Origin: Plotosus lineatus
Lineage: Eukaryota; Chordata; Actinopteri; Siluriformes; Plotosidae
DNA length: 64,000 bases
Assembly: GCA_024760905.1 (NCBI GenBank)
Contig: CM045729.1
Span: 52,806,080-52,870,079 of the forward strand
Direction of reading: 5' to 3'
Shown here: piece after piece, positions 41,601-48,945 of the stretch
How positions within the stretch are numbered: the first letter of the stretch is position 1
How the letters are laid out: the number at the start of each line of letters is the position of its first letter
Notes under the pieces: generated by a model
Seen by the model: the letters and a program-made list of their open reading frames with translations, nothing else
What the model was told of the DNA's origin: nothing
Database searches by the model: none
Translations under genes and position numbers: made by a program

Positions 41601-42204
41601 TTTCAAGGTATGTTGCGTCCTCTGGTTAAGTGGAGAAGCTGGGGTTTTTTCCTTCAAACATCAGTGCTGCTAAAAAGTTTCATAGGAAAATATCAGATGA
41701 TCTGACACTAGACAAGCACAGGTGGGATACTTTCAGTCTGCCACACTGGGGAAAGAGTTGATTGGACAATGGAGTGTTCACACCATTCCCTCTGACTGTT
41801 CCTCGTTAGGAGTGGTGTGTGTGTGTGTTGTAGAATATGTATGTGTGTGTACATGGAGAACTTTGCACTCACCAGCTCTGCACCAGGCGCACTGAAGGGG
41901 TCCTGAGTAAGTTATCAGGTAGAAGGTTAATCTCCTTCATGATGTTGGCCAGCCTGACTGGTAGCTCCTCTCTCAGGAACAAGAATGAGGTCTTGTCACA
42001 CGCATTCTCTGATCCTGGGGATAAAAGATGAACACGTTTAGGCAGCGTGTCACGTTTTGATTGTCCTGAGAAACAGGGTTGATTCAGAATCTTACCAAAA
42101 TCGATGAACTGCTTCATGGAGAGGGGAGAGGGTGAGAACTTCGAGTAGTGATCAACAAGCTTCCCAATTGATGCGTTGCTCATTAAAGCTCTTAAAATCC
42201 TCAT
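24568..42204 (-). CDS. pdk1: Pyruvate dehydrogenase kinase, closest to PDK1 (11 exons, complete)
   Basis: The minus-strand exons are 42204-42096, 42014-41873, 33139-33068, 32987-32803, 32606-32511, 32415-32338, 32155-32079, 31898-31800, 25144-25034, 24931-24818 and 24708-24568. They join to 1224 bp, 407 residues plus stop, with every phase consistent. PDKs sit in the mitochondrial matrix and phosphorylate the E1 alpha subunit of pyruvate dehydrogenase, switching off pyruvate oxidation. Visible blocks are [75 protein letters not shown], the ATP-site N box ([13 protein letters not shown]), G1 (DLGGGVP), the lid (YSTAPRP), G2 (GYGYGLPIS) and ADDWC near the C terminus. Recalled PDK1 fits better than PDK2, 3 or 4 ([41 protein letters not shown]). 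The N terminus is short ([10 protein letters not shown]), unlike mammalian PDK1. Confidence 0.9.
24818..24931 (-). CDS. pdk1: pdk1 exon 10 (G2 box)
   Basis: Thirty-eight codons, phase 0 at both ends, between TGCTCTCAG and GTAAGAG. It encodes [20 protein letters not shown] and [12 protein letters not shown]. The G-x-G-x-G-L turn of the GHKL ATP site is intact. The second residue of the usual AGFGYG is Tyr here. Confidence 0.92.
25034..25144 (-). CDS. pdk1: pdk1 exon 9 (G1 box and ATP lid)
   Basis: Thirty-seven codons, phase 0, between TGGTTGCAG and GTCAGTT. It encodes [20 protein letters not shown] and [17 protein letters not shown]. The Asp of G1 contacts the adenine of ATP. The DLGGG spelling is the one I recall from PDK3, while most other PDKs have DRGGG. 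Confidence 0.92.
25145..25549 (-). other. pdk1 intron 8, transposon-free right part
   Basis: AT-rich intron with an A tract near 25428. No element ends or exon signals were found here. Confidence 0.5.
25550..26687 (+). mobile_element. F6-derived fold-back MITE
   Basis: The ends are F6-type: CAGACGCTCCCTGACT on the left, and the same reversed on the right. Inside, 26225-26530 is an inverted copy of the left arm (25550-25790). For example, GACGCTCATACTGTACTATA near 25588 is mirrored near 26440. An F6 right end (TACTACGTAGGTACATCTAA) follows at 26540-26687. The central spacer holds a SINE tail. No gene. Confidence 0.75.
26039..26157 (+). repeat. RTE-like SINE tail fragment
   Basis: It contains GACAGGAAGGGCATCCGACG, GCCAAATCAAACGTGCGAAT and GCTGTGGCGACTCCCGAG, the same tail as at 30640-31062 and 40635-40890. 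The tRNA head and body are missing. Confidence 0.8.
26700..27138 (-). pseudogene. Unrecognised transposon-like coding relic
   Basis: Read on the minus strand, short frames separated by stops resemble a protein segment I have seen in many teleost predicted proteins of mobile origin ([20 protein letters not shown], then [19 protein letters not shown]). I cannot assign it to a superfamily. It lies directly beside the R1 repeat and may be its 3' portion. Frameshifts and stops show it is dead. Confidence 0.3.
27139..28558. repeat. Dispersed repeat R1, copy 1
   Basis: About 1.4 kb is shared with 61966-63650. Matching landmarks include ATGTGAGCCACTCCAC, AACTGACCGAGCTATG, ACTGATCTCTTTATACAAGT and CACTGCGCATGTGCAAGCCC. 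No long frame or terminal repeat is visible. A block rich in CATCATCATC-like codons (27700-27970) reads, reversed, as an acidic stretch. An F2 MITE cut the copy at a TA at 28558-28559. Confidence 0.75.
28560..30620 (-). mobile_element. F2-derived fold-back element carrying a THAP/YqaJ-type insertion
   Basis: It starts with an F2 end (CAGTAAGCCCTTGACTATTC) after TA and follows the reversed F2 body to about 28885. From there a segment (28875-28938 plus 30099-30166) is repeated in inverse at about 30448-30600. For example, CAAAAGGATAAGCTTTATTA near 30123 is mirrored near 30480. The spacer (30167-30447) is unique sequence. A 1160 bp transposon interrupts the left arm. The right F2 end is missing and a SINE follows. 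Confidence 0.7.
28939..30098 (+). mobile_element. THAP/YqaJ-type transposon (ISL2EU/IS4EU-like), degraded
   Basis: The termini are inverted: GACCCTTTTCACACGACATC on the left and, reversed, GACCCTTTTCACTCCTGCGC on the right, with TATA on both sides. On the plus strand an ATG at 29085 gives [20 protein letters not shown] and then stops at 29162. This is the Cys-x4-Cys opening of a THAP zinc finger. On the minus strand, near 29608-29840, lie [14 protein letters not shown] and [16 protein letters not shown] associate that motif with SWIM/YqaJ-nuclease proteins of fish transposons. Both genes are broken. The superfamily name is inferred from this THAP and YqaJ pairing. Confidence 0.6.
30640..31062 (-). 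repeat. Composite tRNA-derived SINE with RTE-like tail
   Basis: In reverse from 31062: a tRNA-like head (CCAGTGGTGTAGTGGTTAGG, B box GTTCGAATCCC), then a second head remnant (CGAGTCCCACTCTCCACAAG). The common body follows (GCAGCTAACTGGGTTATC, AAGAACCATTGCTGACTTTC, AGTAGCTGCAAAG). The tail is GACAGGAAGGGCATCCGACG to GCTGTGGCAACTCCCGAG. Having two heads in one unit suggests template switching or nested insertion. Confidence 0.8.
31063..31799 (-). other. pdk1 intron 8, left part
   Basis: AT-rich intron with a G tract at about 31702-31716. No element or exon recognised. Confidence 0.5.
31800..31898 (-). CDS. pdk1: pdk1 exon 8 (N box)
   Basis: Thirty-three codons, phase 0 at both ends. It starts [20 protein letters not shown] and ends [10 protein letters not shown]. 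The first Asn is the Mg-ATP-binding Asn of the GHKL N box, split from FELFK of exon 7 by the intron. Confidence 0.93.
32079..32155 (-). CDS. pdk1: pdk1 exon 7
   Basis: 77 bp between TCTGTACAG and GTACTG. It reads (G)[19 protein letters not shown] and VFELFK. VYVPSHL-HM-FELFK is the strongly conserved PDK helix leading into the N box, with its general-base Glu. Confidence 0.93.
32338..32415 (-). CDS. pdk1: pdk1 exon 6
   Basis: 78 bp between GTTGTTTCAG and GTAAGG. It encodes (D)[19 protein letters not shown] and ILEEFN, which matches the linker between the regulatory helical domain and the kinase domain of PDKs. Confidence 0.93.
32511..32606 (-). CDS. pdk1: pdk1 exon 5
   Basis: 96 bp between GTTTATTTCAG and GTAGGA. 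It reads (T)[19 protein letters not shown], then [12 protein letters not shown]. The HP(K/R)-IGSI-P motif is diagnostic of PDK/BCKDK proteins. Confidence 0.93.
32803..32987 (-). CDS. pdk1: pdk1 exon 4
   Basis: 185 bp between CTCCTAG and GTAAGG. It encodes [40 protein letters not shown] and [20 protein letters not shown]. It contains the conserved H-N-D-V-x-P-T-M-A-x-G signature of mitochondrial protein kinases. Confidence 0.95.
33068..33139 (-). CDS. pdk1: pdk1 exon 3
   Basis: 72 bp between TTTTTTGGCAG and GTAAGT. It reads (W)[19 protein letters not shown] then CVISE. The W-Y-x-QSL motif with an FK-K segment fits PDKs. The 8.7 kb intron before it is full of mobile elements. Confidence 0.92.
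33210..34167 (+). mobile_element. F4 MITE, 958 bp copy
   Basis: The left end is CAGGAATCCCTCACTACTTT. The right end, reversed, is CAGGGATCCCTCACTTTCCG. TA flanks both. The body includes a (GA)n tract at 33785-33816. The frames crossing it are low-complexity and not genes. Much of it is repeated at 34205-34990. Confidence 0.8.
34205..34990 (+). repeat. Direct duplication of the F4 body
   Basis: It repeats 33295-34020 with an offset of about 920-950 bases. Landmarks: GAGGAACCAGGAGTTTAAAC, AATCATATTGATAATGTGAT and CATGCAGTTCCATCTGTATG. It lacks F4 termini, and its (GA)n tract (34713-34760) is longer. This looks like a local tandem duplication or an F4 copy that lost both ends. Confidence 0.75.
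35190..38540 (-). mobile_element. Rex3-like LINE copy C, full length with target-site duplication
   Basis: 3351 bp lie between GTGTTAAATGT at 35179-35189 and 38541-38551. The 3' end (left) is a (GATGA)n-type tail. The 5' end includes the leader (CACCTTATCGTGGTGGAGGG, reversed). The minus strand has the endonuclease at 38377-37440 ([40 protein letters not shown]). The linker and RT follow, with the longest frame at 36668-35208 ([67 protein letters not shown]). Frameshifts occur around 36470-36840 and 37180-37810. It is the best preserved Rex3 in the window but is not intact. Confidence 0.93.
38641..38690. repeat. (CA)n microsatellite
   Basis: About 24 CA units inside the F1 remnant, followed by a CT tract. 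Confidence 0.95.
38691..39240 (+). repeat. Minisatellite-like array inside the F1 MITE
   Basis: About four degenerate units, each with a CT-rich tract, GGCCACGCCCACAAGACGTG, AATTCAAAGCGCATTCCCTG and often ACTGAATTAAAACAACTTAA. Unit starts fall near 38700, 38900, 39040 and 39180, and spacing varies. Two such units occur in reverse in the 658-1451 copy, so the count differs between copies. Confidence 0.7.
39252..40458 (+). mobile_element. F2 MITE, right end lost
   Basis: It starts CAGTAGGCCCTTGACATTCG after TA and runs parallel to 7966-9173 up to the CTCAAACCGCAAGTG segment. It then ends without the terminal repeat. No gene. Confidence 0.82.
40635..40890 (+). repeat. SINE body with RTE-like tail, head missing
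   Basis: It begins inside the shared body (GCTAACTGGGTTATCAAAGG), continues through AAGAACCATTGCTGACTTTC and AGTAGCTGCAAAG, and ends in the tail GACAGGAAGGGCATCCGACA to GCTGTGGCGACTCTCGAG. It is 5' truncated. Confidence 0.85.
40891..41263 (-). other. pdk1 intron 2, right part
   Basis: AT-rich intron with no recognised element. The frames on both strands here lack codon bias or known motifs. Confidence 0.4.
41264..41592 (+). repeat. Small inverted repeat with a 15-bp minisatellite
   Basis: About 41263-41315 is the inverse of about 41495-41560 (both contain TTGGGC-AAAA and ACATGT parts). In the right arm, a 15-base unit of the form TGGGCAAAAACCATG repeats about four times in 41530-41592. The frame through it gives a pseudo-repeat peptide ([15 protein letters not shown]) that I do not take as a gene. 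Confidence 0.65.
41873..42014 (-). CDS. pdk1: pdk1 exon 2
   Basis: 142 bp between TTTTATCCCCAG and GTGAGT. It reads (G)[39 protein letters not shown] and [24 protein letters not shown] is a PDK hallmark. Confidence 0.95.
42096..42204 (-). CDS. pdk1: pdk1 exon 1 with start codon
   Basis: ATG at 42204-42202 opens [20 protein letters not shown] and [17 protein letters not shown], then donor GTAAGA. This is the only ATG in frame before the conserved [10 protein letters not shown]. The basic, hydrophobic first 20 residues could act as a short mitochondrial targeting segment. Intron 1 is only 81 bp, open and a multiple of three. Confidence 0.88.
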
Positions 42205-42460
42205 TTTGTCTGTTTTGGTTTCTCGGGTTTGTTTACTTTGTCAGCGATATCACCGTTTACTAAACGATATTTACTGCTCCACGTGCAAAATACTCAAGTG
42301 AACCATTTTCTTTAACCGGGCCTGAGCTGTGTCCTACGATTACGTGTTTGTTCTTAGAACCATTTGTCTATAAAACATGAAGAGCATTTACATTTCTGAA
42401 TGGAAGAAACCTTCTGGGTGCGTTCGCCGTGAAAAGCCGTAATACACGTGAGTCGAGATA
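42205..42460 (-). promoter_or_regulatory. pdk1: Candidate pdk1 promoter with ACGTG motifs
   Basis: The sequence directly upstream of the pdk1 ATG contains CACGTG at 42280-42285 and 42445-42450, and ACGTG at 42342-42346. ACGTG is the core of hypoxia-response elements and CACGTG is an E box. Mammalian PDK1 is a known HIF-1 target. No TATA box is evident. Function is inferred from position only. Confidence 0.4.
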
Positions 42461-42769
42461 AACAAGTCCCAAACTCCAGAACTTTACTTCTCTTACCACT
42501 TTATAAAACTGTCACTCATCTGCAGTCAGTCATGAAACGCGGTGCATCTCCAAAAATGGAGGGAAATATCCATAATAGCTCTGTGGGCGATTAATACATA
42601 ATAATACCCGACTAAGGTCGTATCTCTCACAGAGCACAGCAGGAGGCGGTGTGGGTCCTGCGCTCTCACTGCTTCTCACATAGTAGACCAAGGAAACTGC
42701 CTGATCAAAAAAAGCGTACAAATTCTGTTAGTCATTCATTTTCTCATTCATTCTTCATTTTCTGAACCA

Positions 42770-43068
42770 CTTAATTCCTAATTAGGGTCGCGGGGAGGCT
42801 GGTGCCCATCTCAGCCGCCTCTGGGCGAGGGCGGTGTACACCCTGGACAGCTCGCCATTCCATCTTGGGGCCAATACATATACACGTAGACACACACATC
42901 TAGAGGCAATTTGGATCAGCCAGTTATCCCCACTGTGCCTTTTGGGCTGTGGGAGGAAACCCACACAAACACAGGGAGAACATGCAACCTCTGGACAGAA
43001 ACTCCTGAACCCTGGAATCAAACCCAGACTTGGATGTGCCAGCCACTGTGCCACCTTACCACCCCAGT
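42770..43068 (-). repeat. tRNA-derived SINE with CTAATTAGGA tail
   Basis: In reverse: head GGTGGCACAGTGGCTGGCAC, B box GGTTTGATTCC, body GTGTGGGTTTCCTCCCACAG, then GGCGAGCTGTCCAGGGTGTA, and tail CCCTAATTAGGAATTAAGTG with TTCAGAAAATGAA. Mermaid-type head, non-RTE tail. Confidence 0.8.
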
Positions 43069-43174
43069 ACAAAAATTAAAATATACAATATTGTATAAAA
43101 TAATATACAACAGTGTGCAATATTTTACTTGTATTAACCATTTAAAATGTGCATAGATTGCCTGTCCGCATCTT

Positions 43175-44222
43175 CTTTTACTTTCGGCTTTTCCCTTCAG
43201 GGGTCGCCACAGCGAATGATCTGCCTCCATCTCACCCTATCCTCTGCATCTTCTACTCTTACTCCAACTACCTTCATGTCCTCCTTCACCACATCCATAA
43301 ATCTTCTCTTTGGTCTTCCTCTCGGCCTTCTGCCTGGTAGTTTCAACCTCAGCATCCTACTACCAATATACTCACTATCCCTCCTCTGTACATGTCCAAA
43401 CCATCTCAATCTAGCCTCTCTAACTTTGTCTCCAAAACCTCTTACATGTACTGTCCCTCTGATGTGCTCATTCCTGATCCTATTCATCCTCGTTACTCCC
43501 AAAGAGAACCTCAAAATTTTCATCTCTGCTACCTCCAGCTCTGCCTCCTGTCTTTTCCCCAGGGCCACTGTTTCTAAACCATACAACATCGCTGACCTCA
43601 ACACCGTCTTGTACACTTTTACTTTCATTCTTGTCGATACCTTCCTATCACACATCACACCGGACCACACCGGACACTTTTCTCCAACCATTCCAGCCTG
43701 CCTGCACACGCTTCACCTCTTTTCCACACTCTCCATTGCTCTGGAATGTTGAGCCTAGGTACTTAAAATCCTCCACCTTCTTTATCTCTGCTCCCTGTAA
43801 CCTCACCGTTCCTCTTGGGTCCTTCTCGTTCACACATGTAGTCTGTTTTACTGAGGCTAAACTTCATTCCTCTCCTTTCCAGGGCATACCTCCACCTCTC
43901 TAGTTTTTTACTGCACTTGTTCTCTGCTCTCACTGCAGATCACAATGTCATCTGCAAACATCATAGTCCATGGACATTCTTGTCTAACCTCGTCTGTCAG
44001 CCTGTCCATCACCATAGCAAACAAGAAGGGGCTCAGAGCTGACCCTTGATGCAGTCCCACCTCCACCTTGAACTCTTCCTTCACACTGACAGCACACCTC
44101 ACCACTGTCTTATATCTCTCATCCATGTCCTGCACCACTCTAACATACTTCTCTGCCAATCCAGACTTCATCATGCAATACCACAGTTCCTCTCTCGGCA
44201 CTCTATCATATGCTTTCTCCAC
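43175..44222 (-). mobile_element. RTE-clade LINE fragment, 5' truncated
   Basis: Minus-strand RT pieces match the LINE at 14716-17830: [76 protein letters not shown] and [19 protein letters not shown]. The 3' end (GTGGCGACCCCTGAAGGG, reversed) lies near 43190-43212. Frameshifts separate the pieces. The 5' break at 44222 abuts a SINE. It retains the usual FADD box. Confidence 0.9.
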
Positions 44223-44458
44223 CAGGCCATCACAGGACAGAAATATGCTGATGGCTATGTAGCATCCGCGTGATGAAAATTAGCAATGGTTCCTTTACAT
44301 TCTCTCACCACAGACAGTGAGGTAACCCAGATAATTTTGATAGCCCAGTTAGCTGCACGGGGAGGGGGGGCAGTGACAACTGGTTGATAGTGGGGGGCTT
44401 AAACCCATGACCTTGGGATCAGTAATCCAGCACCTTACCACTGGGCCAACACTGCCCT
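44223..44458 (-). repeat. tRNA-derived SINE, tail truncated
   Basis: In reverse: GGGCAGTGTTGGCCCAGTGG head, B-box-like segment, body with GCAGCTAACTGGGCTATCAA and AACCATTGCTAATTTTCATC, ending at GTGATGGCCTGG beside the LINE break. It has the same body as the SINEs at 46583 and 54786. Confidence 0.75.
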
Positions 44459-44485
44459 ATTTTAATTATCTAACATCTGGTAATA

Positions 44486-45942
44486 CAACGGGGCCAATAA
44501 TTATTGGCCAATGTAAAAATGTGCAAGTTCACCCATTTAAAAAGATAAGAGTGGGCAGCTAGAAAACAAACATTATTTCGGGCCCCCACTCGTTAACAGT
44601 ATGAATGACACCTGTTTTAACTGATTAGATGCATAAGAGACACCTTCAAACCTGCACACACTCTCAAACTGTCAGACGGCAGTCTTCACCATGACCAAGA
44701 CCAGAGAGCTTTCCAAAGACACCAGAGATAAAATTGTATAACTGCACAAAGCTGGGATGAGTCAAACTGAAATTGGTAAACAAGTTTGTGAGAAAAGATC
44801 AACAGTTGGAAACATTATTAGAAAATGGAAGAAGTATAACATCACTGATAGCCTCTCTAGAAGTGGTGCTCCATGCAAGATCTCACCTCGTAGGGTTCAA
44901 AGGATCCTGAGAACAGTGAGTAATCAGCCCAGAACTACACGGCAGGAACTGGTCAATGATTTGAAGACGACAGGAACCACCGTCACAAGGATGACAATAA
45001 CTAACACACTACGTCGTCATGAGATGAAATCCTGTATTGTCCGAAAGGTTCCCCAACTAAACAAAACACATGTAAAGGCCCATCTGAAATATGCTAAAGA
45101 CCATCTGAACGATCCAGAGGAGGATTGGGAGAATGTGATGCGGTCAGATGAGACCAAAATTGAACTTTTTGGTTTAAACAGCACTCGCCGTGTTTGGAGG
45201 AAGAAGAATGCAGAGTTGCATCCCAAGAACACCATACCTACTGTGAAGCTTGGGGGTTGACACATCATGCTTTGGGGATGCTTTTCTGCAAAAGGTACAG
45301 GAAGACTGCACCGTATCAATGGCAACATGTATGGGGCCATGTATTGTGACATTTTGGGTAAAAAAACCTCCTTCCCTCGGTCAGAGCATTAAAGATGAAA
45401 CTTGGCTGGGTCTTCCAGCATGATAACGATCCAAAGCACACAGCCAAGAAAACCAAGGAGTGGCTCCGTAAAAAGCATATCAAGGTTCTGGAGTGGCCGA
45501 GCCAGTCTCCAGACCTCAACCCAATCGAAAACCTGTGGAAGGAATTAAAACTTCGAGTTGCCAAGCGACAGCCCTCAAACATCACAGCTCTAGAGAAGAT
45601 CTGTGCAGAGGAGTGGAACAAAATACCAACTAAAGTGTGTGTAGACCTGGTCAAGAACTACAGGAACCGTTTGACCTCTGTCATCGCCAACCAAGGCTAC
45701 ATTACAAAGTATTAAAAGTAACTTTTGTTGGCTACCCAATACTTATTGGCCTCTCATTTTCACAAATAAATTGTTTAAAAAAATCATACAATGTGATTTC
45801 CTGGATTTTTTTTTTTTTTTTTTTTACATTCTGTCTCTCAAGCTTGATGTGTACCTATGATGAAAATTACAAACCTCTCTTATCTTTTTAAATGGGTGAA
45901 CTTGCACATTTTTATGTTGCCCAATACTTATTGGCCCCACGG
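44486..45942 (+). mobile_element. Tc1-type transposon, 1457 bp, transposase with two defects
   Basis: The inverted ends share GGGGCCAATAA and TGTGCAAGTTCACCCATTTA, with TA on both sides. The transposase starts at ATG 44691 (MTKTRELSKDTRDKIV), hits TAA at 44739-44741, and continues in the same frame to 45258. After a shift it runs in a new frame from about 45395 to 45714. It shows paired HTH sequence ([40 protein letters not shown]). The DD34E residues are all present ([45 protein letters not shown]). It is therefore inactive but young-looking, with a catalytic triad still legible. Confidence 0.95.
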
Positions 45943-46582
45943 TATTTAATCACTGGCTTGTAAATGTTAAACAGTATCATAACATTTCTTTTACCAGTCT
46001 GTTTGCATTATCTTTTCCAACATCACCAGAGAGTGCTGATGGTGTCACATGAATAACCCATGAATATGACCCCTCCCCTCAAGTCCACCACAAGCATGAT
46101 TATTCTTGTATTTGTCCACTCTCATACAGTACATATTAATTATATATTTTTTCTGTGCTGGTCTTGAGATGCAGAAGGTCTGACACAGAATCACTGCAGG
46201 CTATTTTATTGTTATTTTTGGTTTGTTCAACCCATTCTAAAGTCATTAGTGCAACACACACACACACACAAGCTATCAGTTGAAGGGCTGGAAACCAGAG
46301 TGTTGTAACCAACAGAAAGAAAAAAAAATCACATGAGTTTTTGTAATATTAAAAAAATTATGGATAATGCTCACAATATGATTCTGGTAGAGATGAAGGC
46401 ACCATTCTTGCACAAATACACTTTATCCACATCTGTAGAAATATGAGCTTATCTCATTTTTCTTGTTAGTTAGGCCACTGTGGCTCTCAGCTCTTTAGTT
46501 CAGGGTGTCAGACTCATGCCACAAAGGGCCATGTGGCTGCAGGTTTCAACCAAGCTTTAGCACACCTGACTTGGCTCAGTTA
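45943..46582 (+). other. Spacer, no recognised element
   Basis: AT-rich intergenic DNA with a short (CA)n at about 46254-46270. Nothing coding seen. Confidence 0.5.
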
Positions 46583-46893
46583 ATCATCATCGTCATTTTC
46601 TGTAACCGATTAATCCTAATTAACTCTGGGAAAGGGCAGTGTACACCCTGGACAGCTCGCCAGGCCATCACAGGGTGGAAACACGCTGACGGCTTTGCAG
46701 CCTACTCTTTTCGAAAGTCAGCAATGGTTCTTTTACATGCCTTACACCATAGACAGTGAAAGACGTGACAGGCCTTTGATAACCCAGTTAGCTGCACTGG
46801 GGGGGGCAACCTTGTGGAGAGTGGGACTTGAACTCCCAACCTTTGTATCAGCAATCCAGCACCTTATACCACTAGACCACCACTGCCCGTGCT
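46583..46893 (-). repeat. tRNA-derived SINE with TTAATTAGGATTAA tail
   Basis: In reverse: head GGGCAGTGGTGGTCTAGTGG, B box GTTCAAGTCCC, body GCAGCTAACTGGGTTATC and AAGAACCATTGCTGACTTTC, then GGCGAGCTGTCCAGGGTGTA and tail TTAATTAGGATTAATCGGTT. It has the same body as the RTE-tailed copies but a different tail. Confidence 0.85.
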
Positions 46894-47031
46894 CAGTTAA
46901 TCAACTGATCTGAATCTTCAGGCAGTCGATTGTCAATCTTTGTAAGGCGCACACAGAATGGCCAAACCCTGAGCAAGGTCACTAACCCCCAACTGCTCTC
47001 CGAGTGCCCTTGTGGCAATCCACTGCTCCAA

Positions 47032-47032
<1 letters not shown>

Positions 47033-47092
<60 letters not shown>
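47033..47092. repeat. (TG)n microsatellite
   Basis: About 28 TG units in the pdk1-dync1i2 spacer. Confidence 0.97.
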
Positions 47093-47093
<1 letters not shown>

Positions 47094-47309
47094 TCACTTT
47101 GGATTGGTGAAATACAGAGGAAATAATTTCCCTTACTTTTTAATTAATACAGTACTGTATATAAAAAAGAAATAAAAAAGCTCCACTTTAACTTGTGGAT
47201 AGCGCCACACTTTTAATAAAAGAAGTCCATGGTCATCAGCAGGGGGAGCCGCTTCAACACAAAAAGACTCAGGAAAAACTAAACGACATTACACTGCAGG
47301 AATGTGACC

Positions 47310-47600
47310 AAGCTTCATCCACCCATTTTCTTCCACTTATTAGAGGTTGAAGTTATTTGAGGCAACATGTCTAATAGGGAAACCAGGTATCCCTCTCCCC
47401 AGTGGCACTTTCTAGTTCCTCCTGAGGGGTTCCCAGGCCAAATGGGATGTAATATACAGTAAACCCTCCAGTGAGTTCTGGGTGTACACTGGGGCCTCCT
47501 ACTAGTTGGATGTGCCTTGAACACCTCAAAAGGGTGGGAGCCAGGAGGCATTCTGATCACATGCCCAAACCATCTCAATTGTTCTTCTAGATGCAGAGGA
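47310..47600 (-). mobile_element. LINE 3'-end fragment (Rex-like)
   Basis: Minus-strand frame MRWFGHVIRMPPGSHPFEVF then KAHPTSRRPQCTPRTHWRVY resembles the C-terminal end of Rex-type LINE proteins ([20 protein letters not shown]). It is decayed, and the subfamily (Rex1 or Rex3) is unclear. Confidence 0.6.
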
Positions 47601-47924
47601 GCAGCGGTTTTACCTGAGTTCTCACCGGAAGTCTTAGCTCCTCACCCTTTCTCAAAGGCAAAGCCCAAACACGTGAACTAAACTTGTGTCCCCAGAAATG
47701 TTTGAGCTACAATATAAAACAATAATTTTGCAAGGACACATGAAAGATCCCTTAAAGAAACCCTTTCGCTGACATTGCAGTTTTGTAGTACAGGATAATG
47801 TAGAGACGTGTACTCACGAGCACACCCAGAGCCATCACTTTATAAGTTAGAGTCCTAAGATCAGCAAATACTAGATGGAGTTCAGAGTATGAGTAACAGA
47901 CTTTGCAAGTGTTTGTTCATTCAT
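47601..47924 (+). other. Spacer, no recognised element
   Basis: Short intergenic stretch in which I see no repeat ends or coding sequence. Confidence 0.4.
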
Positions 47925-48252
47925 TAATTTTCTGTAACCACTTAATCCTAATTAGGGTCGCGGGGAGGCTGGTGCCCATTCCAGCTGACTCCAGGCGAGG
48001 GCAGAGTACACCCTGGACAGCTCACCAGGCCATTGCAGGGCAGAACCATGCTGATGGCTATGCAGCCTACTCTTGTCAAAAGTCAGCAATGGTTCTCTTA
48101 CATGCCTCACAGCATAGACATACAGGCCTTTGAAAACCCAGTTAAATGCACTGGGGAGGACAGTGACAACCTTGTGGAGAGTGGAACTTGAACCCCCAAC
48201 CTTTGGATCAGCAATCCAGAGCCCTATACCACTAGGCCACCACTGCTCCACA
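47925..48252 (-). repeat. tRNA-derived SINE with CTAATTAGGATTAA tail
   Basis: In reverse: head GAGCAGTGGTGGCCTAGTGG, B-box segment GGGTTCAAGTTCC, body CATTTAACTGGGTTTTC and AGAACCATTGCTGACTTTTG, then GGTGAGCTGTCCAGGGTGTA and tail CCTAATTAGGATTAAGTGGT with TACAGAAAAT. Sister copy of 46583-46893. Confidence 0.85.
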
Positions 48253-48309
48253 AATGTTTGTCTAACACTAAACTATGCACTTCCTCTGCGCCATGCTGCC
48301 TATTAACTG

Positions 48310-48630
48310 GGAAGCATGGTGCATAGTGATTAGCACACCCACTTCATGGCAAGGAAGGTCCTAGATTCGAGTCCTCAGTGAGTGAAGTGAGTGTCTCTGT
48401 CTCGAATCTGCCTGGAGAGTTGCCTCATGATTGTGTACTGGTTTTCTCCCACAGTCTACATCGCCATTAGTTGTGAATTAGAACCTGAATGGTTTTGTGT
48501 GTGTAGGTTTGTGTTGGCCCTGTAATGGACTGAAAAGCTGTTCAGACTGTTGGGAAAGGATGGGGTAGGCCCTGGACTCAAGCCTCCCCAAGACCTTAGT
48601 AGGACTAATAGATTTGGCAAATGAATTGGT
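48310..48630 (+). repeat. Degenerate tRNA-derived SINE
   Basis: It shows a head (AGCATGGTGCATAGTGATTA), a B box (GATTCGAGTCC), the TTTTCTCCCACAGTC body segment and GGCCCTGTAATGGACTG. The tail is decayed. Confidence 0.55.
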
Positions 48631-48679
48631 CAATGCTATTACTTGTGAAGGCAAAGGGTTTTTTATACTAAAGCCAAGT

Positions 48680-48945
48680 GTCAGTGCTTATTTCCAGTTT
48701 CCATAGTGTGAAGTGACCAGAAGTTCAACTCCTCCGGGATGGGACCCTAGTCCATCCCAGGTTACCTTCCCAGTACATTATATTTTTACTGGTACCCATT
48801 TATTCTGTTCAGTGAACAGATGTACACTTGTGGTTAAGACCTACCTTGCTCAGGGGGTTTTGCACCGTGGGGGTCTAACTGGGATTCGAACACACAACCT
48901 CCCGGCCATGAGATCTAACCACTACGCCACCAGCCCCACTATTAC
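48680..48945 (-). repeat. tRNA-derived SINE, second head type
   Basis: In reverse: GGGGCTGGTGGCGTAGTGGT head, B box GTTCGAATCCC, then the AAGGTAGGTCTTAACCACAA segment. This matches the outer head of the composite SINE at 30640-31062. The end near 48690 reads CCATCCCGGAGGAGTTG in reverse. Confidence 0.7.

Noticed and set aside
41505..41705. Repeat peptide [15 protein letters not shown] as a gene
   Set aside because: It comes from a 15-bp minisatellite with no start context or conservation evidence.
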